A stretch of 64,000 nucleotides of DNA from NCBI GenBank assembly GCA_016180425.1, contig JACPBF010000004.1, positions 1 through 64,000 of the forward strand, in the 5' to 3' direction. The DNA comes from Elusimicrobiota bacterium (GTDB lineage: Bacteria; Elusimicrobiota; Elusimicrobia; 2-02-FULL-39-32). Below are positions 15,119-23,617 of the stretch, piece after piece. The notes under the pieces are model-generated. The model saw nothing but the letters and a program-made list of their open reading frames with translations, had not been told where the DNA came from and did no database searches. The stretch's first letter is position 1. Each line of letters opens with the position of its first letter. The position numbers and the translations under genes are program-made.

Positions 15119-15565
15119 TTACTTTGAAAAAGCGCGGATCAATTCATTCCAAAGAGAAATTTGAAAACATTTCCAAACCAGCCAATTTAGAATGGTAAAA
15201 GTAATCCCTAAAGATATTAAAATTCGAATAAATTTTGGAATTAGGATCCAGCTGATGATTCCTACTCCCATTCCAATGACCAATCCAGTTAAGGCTCCCA
15301 TTCCAAGCCCAAAAATAATTCCAGCAGGACCGCCTAAAAAACCGATCACTCCTCCTACAAGAGCGCCTAAGAGAATCCCGATCATGATGCCCACCAATCC
15401 CGGCAACAATGGAAACGATGCTGTTTTCTGTTTAAAACCATAGATTTTTGACCGCTCCTGTTCAAATGGATTAAAATGTTTTGGGGACGATTCAGCTGGA
15501 ATAATCTCATCTGCTTCTATCGCCAAATTTTCTTTTGGAATTAATTCTTTTTTTTCTTCAATCAT
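15119..15565 (-). CDS. Membrane protein with glycine-zipper segments
   Basis: A 148-residue protein: acidic soluble N-terminus (about 45 residues), then two Gly-rich membrane helices with GxxxG spacing (GIMIGILLGALVGGVIGFLG and FGLGMGALTGLVIGMGVGI) and a third hydrophobic helix. Glycine-zipper helices pack tightly and often form oligomers. I do not recognise the family. First gene of the unit that ends with the VIT1/CCC1 transporter, so a link to metal homeostasis is plausible. Confidence 0.6.
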   Translation of the reverse strand: MIEEKKELIPKENLAIEADEIIPAESSPKHFNPFEQERSKIYGFKQKTASFPLLPGLVGIMIGILLGALVGGVIGFLGGPAGIIFGLGMGALTGLVIGMGVGIISWILIPKFIRILISLGITFTILNWLVWKCFQISLWNELIRAFSK

Positions 15566-15616
15566 AATATAATATTATCAGCTTTTTTATTGCTTGAAGT
15601 AGGCAATACCTCATTG

Positions 15617-15628
15617 AACCCGAATATT
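15617..15628. repeat. AACCCGAATATT repeat end, solo copy
   Basis: The 12-bp sequence is identical to the first bases of the large inverted-repeat element at 29895-30086. A weak CGGGTT lies about 50 bases away. It is probably a decayed copy. Confidence 0.35.
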
Positions 15629-15749
15629 CCATATTTATCTTTAACCAAATTCACATTCACAAGAACCTCGGGTTGAAATAGAATTTATTTAATACTATTC
15701 TTAAAGGTCAATAAAATTCTTTTTAACTTAAATCAAGGAGGAGCAACGC

Positions 15750-15911
15750 ATGCCTATAGTATCAGAATCAGAATATAAAGGGAATCCTATGATCGTGCTC
15801 AAGAATTCTGAAGAGGATAAATTTCCTTTTCAGTTTGGTCTTAAAAAAGCGAAGTTGATCTTAGAGAGTATTGAGGAGATTAAAAAGTTTGTGGAAAAAC
15901 ACGAACAATAA
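15750..15911 (+). CDS. Small conserved-looking protein, 53 residues
   Basis: An ATG preceded by a strong AAGGAGG site (8-base spacing) opens a 53-residue frame that begins MPIVSESEYKGNPMIVLK and ends in a charged helix (AKLILESIEEIKKFVEKHEQ). The ribosome site, the lack of rare features and the codon use like its neighbours argue that it is real. The middle (EEDKFPFQFGLKKAKL) looks like a small beta-hairpin plus helix. I know no function for it. It is alone between the glycine-zipper gene (divergent) and the ABC-F gene (convergent). Confidence 0.7.
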   Translation: MPIVSESEYKGNPMIVLKNSEEDKFPFQFGLKKAKLILESIEEIKKFVEKHEQ

Positions 15912-15963
15912 TTCATATAAAATATTTTTTTAAACGATTTTCAAGAATGTTTTTATTCATGAC

Positions 15964-17466
15964 TTAATTCTCTATATTTTCTTCCTCTTTTTGTTTCCTT
16001 CTTCTTTCAAAATATTCGTAATTCCCAGGATAGAGCGTTACCTGCCCCTCATCCACATGCACGATATGATTGGCAAGCGCATTAATAAAATAGAGGTCAT
16101 GGCTAATAAAACAAAGCGTGCCTTCAAATTCTTTGAGGCTTATAATTAGCGCCTCCACGCTGTCTAAGTCTAGGTGGGTGGTAGGCTCATCCATTAAAAG
16201 CACGTTAGGAGGGTCTAGTAAAATTTTTACTAATGCAAGTCTGCTTTTTTCACCTCCGCTTAAAACCTCCACTTTTTTAAAAACCGCGTTTCCTGGGAAA
16301 AGAAAACTTCCTAAAATAGTGCGCACCATCTGTTCAGGCAAATGACGCTTATTGTCCAGGGCTTCTTCTAATACGGTTTTTTCAGCATGCAGCATTTCTG
16401 TTCTGTGCTGGGAGAAATATCCAACTTTCACATTCAAACCTAAAATTCTCTCTCCTTTGTCAAAGGGGATGGTTCCTGAGAGAATTTTTATAAGTGTGGA
16501 TTTTCCAGCCCCATTATGTCCTACAAAAGCCATTTTCCAGCCGCGTTCTATTTCAAAGTTAAGATTTTCATAAACTTTTGTTTCCCCATACGATTTATAT
16601 AGATTTTTTAAGTTTAGCGCTCGCACCCCGCAGCGTTCCGGCTGGGGAAAACGTATTTTGATTTTTTTGGATTCTTCCGGCAGCTCAATGCGTTCCAGTT
16701 TTTCCAGCCGTTTGATCATGCTTTGCGCCCGGCTGGCAGTGGATGCTCTGGCGCGGTTGCGGGATATAAAATCCTGCATCTCCGCAATTTTACGCTGCTC
16801 TGCTTGATAAGCTGTTTCTAAACGTTCTTTCTCTTGAGAGCGTTCGTTTAGGTAATAATCATAATTTCCATGATAAGTTTTAAGTGTTTGATTTTGAACA
16901 CTGACAATAACTTTACAAATCGTATTTACAAAGTTTCTATCGTGGGAAATAAGAAATATCGCTCCTCGATAGTTTAAGAGAAAATTTTGAAACCAAAGCA
17001 TAGATTCTAAGTCTAGATGGTTGGTAGGTTCATCTAACATCAGAAGATCTGGCTCATGTAAAAGGAGGCGCGCCATAGCTACTCGCATAGCCCAGCCGCC
17101 GCTTAAGCTGGAGACTTTTCGTTCAAAATCAGAGGTTTTAAAGCCTAAGCCCATAAGGATCATCTTAGCTTTGGCAGTGATTCTGCCATCTGGATCAGGC
17201 GTGTGGGCAAGGGTCTCATCCACAACTGTCAATTCAGAAATTGGCGGATTTTCCTGCGGCAAGTAACCTACTTCTATGCCGCGCTTAAATTGAATTTCTC
17301 CTAAATCAGGCTCTTGCTCACTTAGCAGCATTTTAAAAAGAGTGGATTTACCAGAGCCATTTGGCCCTACCAGAGCAAAACGGTCCCCTGCATTAATTTG
17401 TAAGGCTGCCTCTTTAAAAAGCGTTTGAGTGCCAAAAGTCTTGTGAATATTTTTTATAGTAATCAT
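15964..17466 (-). CDS. ABC-F family ATPase
   Basis: A 500-residue protein with two ABC cassettes and no membrane segments. Cassette 1 has GPNGSGKST (about residue 36), LSGGW and DEPTNHLD; cassette 2 has GHNGAGKST (about residue 318), LSGGEKSR and DEPTTHLD. The linker between them is long and charged (YYLNERSQEKERLETAY through KRLEKLERIELPEE), like the arm/interdomain linker of ABC-F proteins. Members act on the ribosome as translation factors or antibiotic-protection proteins. The exact subtype (EttA, Uup, YbiT, YheS) cannot be set here. It stands alone, facing away from the next gene. Confidence 0.92.
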   Translation of the reverse strand: MITIKNIHKTFGTQTLFKEAALQINAGDRFALVGPNGSGKSTLFKMLLSEQEPDLGEIQFKRGIEVGYLPQENPPISELTVVDETLAHTPDPDGRITAKAKMILMGLGFKTSDFERKVSSLSGGWAMRVAMARLLLHEPDLLMLDEPTNHLDLESMLWFQNFLLNYRGAIFLISHDRNFVNTICKVIVSVQNQTLKTYHGNYDYYLNERSQEKERLETAYQAEQRKIAEMQDFISRNRARASTASRAQSMIKRLEKLERIELPEESKKIKIRFPQPERCGVRALNLKNLYKSYGETKVYENLNFEIERGWKMAFVGHNGAGKSTLIKILSGTIPFDKGERILGLNVKVGYFSQHRTEMLHAEKTVLEEALDNKRHLPEQMVRTILGSFLFPGNAVFKKVEVLSGGEKSRLALVKILLDPPNVLLMDEPTTHLDLDSVEALIISLKEFEGTLCFISHDLYFINALANHIVHVDEGQVTLYPGNYEYFERRRKQKEEENIEN

Positions 17467-17554
17467 AATTAAGAGGATTTATCTTATAAAGAAGAGTCAT
17501 TTGATGTCAATGAGTTAGTTTGACTTCTTGGCGAGGATGTGGGATAATTGGTAG

Positions 17555-19423
17555 ATGGAAGCTATTTCAGAGACCATGCAGGATGTTAGTCAGCCTAAAT
17601 TGCGTCCCCTTATGCGCAGCAGCCACACCTTTCATATTCCGGTGATGGGTACTGGTTTTACAATTGATACCCCCCTTAAAGTGGCAAAATATGGCATTTC
17701 TTCAGTTATTTCTTTAGTAGATGATCTTCTGATTGAACAGATGAGAAAATATTACTGTAAGAAATATGGCAAACCTTATCATGAAATTGGCAAAAGAGAG
17801 AAAGATGGCAGAGCTTTACGCATTACAGCTTATCTTAATTTGCTTAAAGAGTTGGTAGAGTCTGAACTGCAGAAGCTTAAAACAAGCGCATTTGAGCCAG
17901 AGAGTGAGATTACCCGTTATTTTGAAATGCTGCCAGAATGCGCTTTAAAGCAAAAATATCTTAATATGCTTTCCATCTCTGATCTTGAGATGAAGTTGAA
18001 AATTCAAGAAGAATTAAGAACTTTAGTTGTTCCGGGCAGCATTGATGTGAATATCATGACAAAACTTGACCGGAATGCGATCCATGGGGAAGAACCTTTA
18101 GCTCAGGAGTTTTCCGATGCTCTTTCTGCTTTACGCGGTTATGCAAAAAGCAGTTTAAGCTCTTCCATTGTTTTTTCAGCTGGAATGAACCAAAGGCTCT
18201 ATAGCTATGCAGCGCAGTTTAATGATTTTATGCCGCAGGATCAAGAGCTTCCTATAAAGACCATTATCCTGAAAGTAAGTGATTTTCGTTCAGCTGAAAT
18301 TCAAGGCAAATTTCTTGCCAAGCGGGGTTTGTGGGTAAGTGAATATCGGATTGAGTCAGGAGTCAATTGCGGCGGCCATGCGTTTGCCAATAAAGGATTT
18401 CTTTTGGGGCCGATTTTGGAAGAATTTAAGCGTAAAAAGGAAGAACTGGTTAGAAATCTTTACCAGATTTATGCTAAGGTGATGTCTTTGAAAGGCTTAA
18501 AGAGTTTTTTTGTGCCGAAAGTTATTGTGACAGTGCAGGGAGGGATTGGCACGGCTGAGGAAGATCAGATATTGCTGGATTATTTTCAGGTGAATGGCAC
18601 AGGATGGGGAACTCCATTTTTACTTGTGCCTGAGGTCACTAATGTGGATGAAGAGCATTTAAAGCTTCTTAGCCAAGCAAAAGAGCAGGATGTTTGTTTA
18701 AGCGACAGTTCGCCTTTGAATGTTCCATTTTGGATATTGAATAATTCTAAAAGTGAAAAAGCGCGGAAAGAGCGTATCCATGAAGGAAAACCCGGGAGCG
18801 CTTGCGCAAAAGGCTTTTTGGTGTCTAATACGGAATTTACAAAGAATCCTATTTGTCATGCTTCGCACGCGTATCAAAAATTGAAACTAGGTCAGTTGGA
18901 GAAAGCAAATCTTTCTCCAGATGAAAACACAGCGATGAGTGAACATGTGTTGGCTAAATCCTGCATTTGCCATGATTTGGCTGGCGGAGCCACTGTAAAG
19001 TATGGGATTGATCCAGAGGCCACAACTACGGTTTGCTGTGGTCCAAATATTGTTAATTTTTCAAAAATTGCAAGCTTAAAAGAGATGGTAAGCCACATTT
19101 ATGGACGTTGTTCTCTTATGACAAACCCTCATCGCAAAAATATGTTTATTGAAGAGCTGCGCATTTATGTGGATTATTTTAAAAATGAGATTAAAAAATC
19201 CTCTTTTCCTGTTTTTGCGGTGAATCAAAAAGTTCTTCAAGAATTCAAAAAAAATATGATGGAAGGCATTGTTTATTACAGGGAGATGGCTAAAGATCTT
19301 GCCAAAGAAAAACAAAACCAATTTTTACAGGATTTAGAAGCTCTGAGAGCAGAAATTGAAATTCTTTATCCTGAAAATTTTACTCGAGTCCCTGTTCCTG
19401 CTAGGGGAACGGGTTGTTTGTGA
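17555..19423 (+). CDS. Unknown 622-residue protein, NPD/TIM-barrel-like with Cys-rich C-part
   Basis: I do not recognise a named function. The N-terminus (HIPVMGTGFTIDTPLKVAKYGISSVISL) and the blocks SGVNCGGHAF (about residue 268), QGGIGTAEE (about 327) and GTGWGTPFLLVPE resemble the FMN-binding barrel of 2-nitropropane dioxygenases/FabK, in which a GGH block and glycine-rich turns hold flavin and substrate. The sequence is interrupted by long helical inserts. From about residue 415 there are many cysteines (SACAKG, PICHAS, SCICHD, TVCCGP), suggesting a metal or Fe-S site. The last 120 residues are helical. It overlaps the start of the DEAD-box helicase by GTGA. A -10-like GGATAAT lies 10 bases before the start. 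Confidence 0.55.
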   Translation: MEAISETMQDVSQPKLRPLMRSSHTFHIPVMGTGFTIDTPLKVAKYGISSVISLVDDLLIEQMRKYYCKKYGKPYHEIGKREKDGRALRITAYLNLLKELVESELQKLKTSAFEPESEITRYFEMLPECALKQKYLNMLSISDLEMKLKIQEELRTLVVPGSIDVNIMTKLDRNAIHGEEPLAQEFSDALSALRGYAKSSLSSSIVFSAGMNQRLYSYAAQFNDFMPQDQELPIKTIILKVSDFRSAEIQGKFLAKRGLWVSEYRIESGVNCGGHAFANKGFLLGPILEEFKRKKEELVRNLYQIYAKVMSLKGLKSFFVPKVIVTVQGGIGTAEEDQILLDYFQVNGTGWGTPFLLVPEVTNVDEEHLKLLSQAKEQDVCLSDSSPLNVPFWILNNSKSEKARKERIHEGKPGSACAKGFLVSNTEFTKNPICHASHAYQKLKLGQLEKANLSPDENTAMSEHVLAKSCICHDLAGGATVKYGIDPEATTTVCCGPNIVNFSKIASLKEMVSHIYGRCSLMTNPHRKNMFIEELRIYVDYFKNEIKKSSFPVFAVNQKVLQEFKKNMMEGIVYYREMAKDLAKEKQNQFLQDLEALRAEIEILYPENFTRVPVPARGTGCL

Positions 19424-20673
19424 ACCACCCTCACACGCCTGCTCTTGAAATAGAAAAACAGACAGAGGTCCCTTTTGAAACTTTAGGCCTTGATCCCAGA
19501 ATTCTTAAAGGAATTCATGATCTTGGATTTATTCGTCCCACTCCTATTCAAGCCAGAGCCATACCCCCTATTTTAGCTAAACGCGATCTGATTGGCTGCG
19601 CTCAGACTGGCACAGGAAAAACCGCTGCTTTTGTTCTTCCTATTCTTCATCGCCTTTTGCAAGGTAAAAGCGTTAAAAACGTGCGAGCTTTGATTGTTTC
19701 CCCTACCAGAGAAATAGCGTCTCAGACCATTGATCATTTAAACGCGCTTTCAAAATATGTGCATTTAACCGGCGCAGCTATTTATGGCGGGGTTCCCATG
19801 CAGCCGCAGATACGCGCCTTGCAGCATGGATTAGATATTATTTCAGCCACTCCAGGAAGGCTTTTAGACCATATCTGGTCTGCTAGAATTAGTTTTGCAA
19901 ATCTTGAGATTTTTGTTTTAGATGAAGTGGACAGAATGCTAGACATGGGTTTTTTGCCGGACATTAAAAAAATCATAAGTCTCCTGCCGCACAAACGGCA
20001 GAATATTGTGTTTTCCGCGACCATGCCTCAAGAGATTTTGAAATTGGTTAATGAAATTTTAGTGAATCCTCTAACCGTCCAAATAGGGCAGCGTTCGCAG
20101 GCAGCAGTAGGCATTCGGCATGCGGTTTATCCTGTTTCCAAGCACTTAAAAACCGAGCTCTTAGATTGCCTGCTTCGCATGGAAGGGATGACCTCTGCTC
20201 TTGTTTTCACTCGTACAAAACATTTAGCGGACCGGTTAAGACAAAAGCTAAGAGACAGAGGTTTTAGAGTTTCTGTAATGCATGGAGGACGGAGCCAGAA
20301 TCAAAGGGTTCAGGCCCTGGAAAGTTTTCGAGATGGCCATACTCAGGTTTTGGTTGCCACAGACATTGCCGCTAGGGGCATTGATATTCAGGATATCAGC
20401 CATGTAATTAATTTTGATATTCCTGCAACGCCTGAAGATTATGTTCACCGTATTGGAAGAACTGCTAGGGTGGACGCTACAGGCGATGCTTTTAGTCTGA
20501 TGGATAGATCTGAGGAAGGGATGATTAAAAATATAGAGCGTGTATTAAAACAGTCTTTGCCCCGGGTCACACTGCCTAATTTTGATTATAAAAAGTCATC
20601 CCCAGCTCCAACTGCTCATCATCCACATCATTATTCGCATCCGCATAAACAGTCCAGACACAGATTTCGTTGA
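19420..20673 (+). CDS. DEAD-box RNA helicase
   Basis: The GTG at 19420 overlaps the previous stop (GTGA) and gives 417 residues; a TTG at 19414 is the alternative. Motifs in order: Q motif region (FIRPTPIQARAIPP), I (AQTGTGKT), Ia (SPTREIA), Ib (TPGRLLDH), II as DEVD, III (SAT), IV (ALVFTRTK), V (VATDIAARGIDI) and VI (HRIGRTAR). The short His-rich tail (HHPHHYSHPHKQSRHR) is basic and may bind RNA. It is an RhlE-like cytoplasmic helicase for RNA remodelling. Coupling to the unknown flavin-barrel-like gene is unusual. Confidence 0.92.
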   Translation: MNHPHTPALEIEKQTEVPFETLGLDPRILKGIHDLGFIRPTPIQARAIPPILAKRDLIGCAQTGTGKTAAFVLPILHRLLQGKSVKNVRALIVSPTREIASQTIDHLNALSKYVHLTGAAIYGGVPMQPQIRALQHGLDIISATPGRLLDHIWSARISFANLEIFVLDEVDRMLDMGFLPDIKKIISLLPHKRQNIVFSATMPQEILKLVNEILVNPLTVQIGQRSQAAVGIRHAVYPVSKHLKTELLDCLLRMEGMTSALVFTRTKHLADRLRQKLRDRGFRVSVMHGGRSQNQRVQALESFRDGHTQVLVATDIAARGIDIQDISHVINFDIPATPEDYVHRIGRTARVDATGDAFSLMDRSEEGMIKNIERVLKQSLPRVTLPNFDYKKSSPAPTAHHPHHYSHPHKQSRHRFR

Positions 20674-20676
20674 GGA

Positions 20677-20709
20677 CTTTAAACCGCAGTAAGCCCTATG
20701 GGTTTAAAG
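20677..20709. terminator. Bidirectional hairpin between convergent genes
   Basis: Nine-base arms CTTTAAACC (20677-20685) and GGTTTAAAG (20701-20709) flank a 15-base loop between the helicase stop and the fusion-enzyme stop. There is no long T-run. Confidence 0.45.
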
Positions 20710-23484
20710 CTCACAAACCGCTTTTATTGTATTTTTACCTTCTTGTAAAATGTGAATGAGTTCCTGAATGTTTTCCAGCCCTTTTACTTTGTCCGTCAAT
20801 AGTTTATTGAGCCATGTGGGCCATTGGAACTGGGCAAAACATAAATCTTTAATAGCCATTTCAAAATATTCTTGATTTGCATTTACACTGCCCACAATGA
20901 CTTTGTTGCCAAGAGAAAACCCAGCATTCATTAAGTTTTCAGAGATTTGTAATTTTCTTCCGCTGTCTGTAATATTGGATAAAATTAAAACCCCATTTTT
21001 GCCAAGATGGTTAATCGCTTCAAATGCTAAAGAAGAATTTCCAGTGGCTTCAAAAATAAGATCAAAAGGTCCATGTTCTTTAGAGCATTCAGCAAGCGTG
21101 GTTTCTTTGACGCTATGATAACAAGCCCCAATCTGTTCTATAAGAGAGGAATTCAGCGTAGGAGCTTTTGAGCGCGCAAGCGTACAGACTTCTATCCCTT
21201 TTAATCTTAAAAGTAAGCTTGTAATTAGGCCAATAGAACCTGCGCCAAGAACTGCCGCTTTTTTTGGTTTCCACATTTGTAAACGGCGTTGAATTTCGTA
21301 TGCCTGGAGAATTCCTTTTTCAATTGCGCTTGTTGGGGCAATCAAGACCCCGACTTCAAGCAGCTCTTTTGGAATTTTTAAAAGATGTTCTGGCCCTTCC
21401 ACAAACATTTCTGTAAGATAGCCATGAAGAAAGTTAATTCCTCGTTCATAGGTGGTTTCATCCAGGCTTAAATCATATTTGCCGATTTGATCATAGATGC
21501 TGTTCCCAGCTCTTGCAACTGTAGGAACTACAGTATCTCCGATTTCAAATTCATTTACATTGGGACCAACTTCCACTACCTGGCCAACACATTCATGTCC
21601 AATGATTAAGAAGTCTGAATCTCTCGGCGCATTCCCAGCGATCCCTGCATTTATTTCTTTATCGGTTTTATCTAAACCAACGCGCAAAGATTTTACTAAC
21701 ACACCTCTGCCATAAGGGAAATCTGTTATTTTAGGTTTGGGCAGTTCTGTAAGATGAAGGCTATTGGGTTTGCCTGGGTTAACGACCACTGCGTTCACGC
21801 TGATTTTTTCTTCAAAAAAACTGGCGGATTGCAAAACCTCTGAAACGATCCTTAAAATTTCTGCTAAGCTCCAGGCTTGGGAACGTGTTCCTCCTGGGCG
21901 ATAAGGAGGATTGCCGTCAAAAACTTCTGGCAAGGAGCCTTGGATATTGGTTAAGAAGAATTCTGTGAGAGGTGTTAACAACTTCAAGGTTTCCTTTTGA
22001 ATTTCTATTTTATTCTTGCCTTCTTCTTTTCTTACCTTTATCAAGGCATCTAAATAACTGCCCAAAAGCCAGGGCCAAACCGTGCCTTGGTGATAGGCTA
22101 AATCTTTTTCTTCAGGTGGTTTTTCAGTGTAATATCTATCCTTGTAATGCGGATCTTGCGGGGAAAGGGTTCTTAAACCAAATGGAGTGAGCAGGTGATT
22201 GGATAGGACATCAAATACTTTTTTTTGTCTTTCATAAGAGAGCAAATCATCGCTTAAACTAATTGCAAAGACCATGTTTGGCCGAAGCGCCGCGCCATGC
22301 ATGTCCCCTTCTATCACGTCATATAAAGAACTCTCTTTTTCATTCCAGAATTTTTTGTTAAAATTTTCTTGAACTTTTTTACTTAGTTCCTCATAAGACT
22401 TGATCCTAGCTGTGTTGCCAAGTCTGGATTCAAGTTCAATATAAAATTTAAGGCTTAAGTACCAAAGCGCATTGACTTCCACAGCTTTTCCATAGCGCGG
22501 AGTCACCGGGTTTCCTTTTCCGCCTGGATCCGCGTCCATCCAGGTAGATTGGGCTGGGCTAATAATGAGGCCATCCGTATCCATTTTTATTGGGCAGAAC
22601 TGTTGTAAGCGATTGTAGCCAGTTCCATCCTGATAAGCTTGAATGATATTTCTTACCGTAGGGCCAATCTGTTTTAGGAATTTCCAATCTTTACTGTAAT
22701 CCAGATATTTTTTAATGGCATAAATATACCAGAGAGGAGCATCTACAGTATTATATTCAATTCCATTTTGATCTTGAGAGCTGGGAATGATATTTGGGAT
22801 CAGTCCAGATTTTTCATAGCGGGTAAATTTTAAGATGATTCTTTTAGCTTCATTAAAATGGCCTGTGGCTAACAAGAGGCCAGGAAGGGTAATAAAGGTG
22901 TCTCTGCCCCATTCTTGTTGAAACCAGTCTAAACTGGAAGCGTAAATTTGTATTTCCTTGTCAGCCTGTTTTACAAATTCTCTAGAGGCTATTTTTAAAT
23001 TTTTAAAGATAAAATCTTTAAATTGGAAGATAAGCTGCTCTTGAATATTAAAGATTAAATTAAAAAGATCCTGATTGGTTTTAAGAACCAGATGGGAATT
23101 GCCAAAATTTTTTGCATTGCTAAAATCCGCATATAAAGATTCAATTTGAATCCATCCTTCCGGCCAGTCGTTTTTGTTCAGCCCGGGAATTTCGCTAAAG
23201 ATGGCAAAAGCCATTTGGAAAAAATCTCCATTGTGGGAATGATGAGCGAAACTCCATTCTCCCATCTTTCCGCTTGCCCGGATCAGTTCCTGAATCAAAA
23301 GAAAAATATTAAGACCCCTGCTTCTGATCGAACCATTGGCTAAAAGTTTTTTGCCAAAATCATAGCGCAGATTAAAGTCATTTTCTTTTTTTAGAGCTTG
23401 GATGGTGTTTTCAGTTAAATTGGAAGGGATTTGAATTGTTTTTTTAATGCTTTCCGTAATTATTTGTTCAACCTCTGTCTGCAT
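20704..23484 (-). CDS. Glycogen debranching enzyme fused to glucose dehydrogenase
   Basis: One uninterrupted 926-residue frame. Residues 1-560 are an amylo-alpha-1,6-glucosidase (GDE_C, (alpha/alpha)6) domain: QQEWGRDTFITLPGLLL, WMDADPGGKGNPVTPRYGKA, YHQGTVWPWLLG and RPGGTRSQAWSLAEILR. Residues 563-926 are a zinc-type medium-chain dehydrogenase closest in appearance to archaeal glucose 1-dehydrogenases: RVGLDKTDKEI (Asp where most have catalytic Cys, as in Haloferax), IIGHECVGQVVEVG, HGYLTEMF with the Glu ligand, and NAD(P) motif VLGAGSIGLI. The structural-zinc cysteine cluster is absent. The first half frees glucose at alpha-1,6 branch points; the second would oxidise it to gluconolactone. 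No signal peptide is present, so it should work on cytoplasmic glycogen. Confidence 0.82.
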   Translation of the reverse strand: MQTEVEQIITESIKKTIQIPSNLTENTIQALKKENDFNLRYDFGKKLLANGSIRSRGLNIFLLIQELIRASGKMGEWSFAHHSHNGDFFQMAFAIFSEIPGLNKNDWPEGWIQIESLYADFSNAKNFGNSHLVLKTNQDLFNLIFNIQEQLIFQFKDFIFKNLKIASREFVKQADKEIQIYASSLDWFQQEWGRDTFITLPGLLLATGHFNEAKRIILKFTRYEKSGLIPNIIPSSQDQNGIEYNTVDAPLWYIYAIKKYLDYSKDWKFLKQIGPTVRNIIQAYQDGTGYNRLQQFCPIKMDTDGLIISPAQSTWMDADPGGKGNPVTPRYGKAVEVNALWYLSLKFYIELESRLGNTARIKSYEELSKKVQENFNKKFWNEKESSLYDVIEGDMHGAALRPNMVFAISLSDDLLSYERQKKVFDVLSNHLLTPFGLRTLSPQDPHYKDRYYTEKPPEEKDLAYHQGTVWPWLLGSYLDALIKVRKEEGKNKIEIQKETLKLLTPLTEFFLTNIQGSLPEVFDGNPPYRPGGTRSQAWSLAEILRIVSEVLQSASFFEEKISVNAVVVNPGKPNSLHLTELPKPKITDFPYGRGVLVKSLRVGLDKTDKEINAGIAGNAPRDSDFLIIGHECVGQVVEVGPNVNEFEIGDTVVPTVARAGNSIYDQIGKYDLSLDETTYERGINFLHGYLTEMFVEGPEHLLKIPKELLEVGVLIAPTSAIEKGILQAYEIQRRLQMWKPKKAAVLGAGSIGLITSLLLRLKGIEVCTLARSKAPTLNSSLIEQIGACYHSVKETTLAECSKEHGPFDLIFEATGNSSLAFEAINHLGKNGVLILSNITDSGRKLQISENLMNAGFSLGNKVIVGSVNANQEYFEMAIKDLCFAQFQWPTWLNKLLTDKVKGLENIQELIHILQEGKNTIKAVCEL

Positions 23485-23617
23485 GGTATTTTAAGCTCTC
23501 CTTTATAAATTGGTCTGTTCATTAAAAGTATAGGAAAAAGAGGGGGTGAAATTCAATCTTCTTCTTGTCTGATAGTTTTAAATGTGATACTATCCATAAA
23601 ATAATAAAAATATTTTT

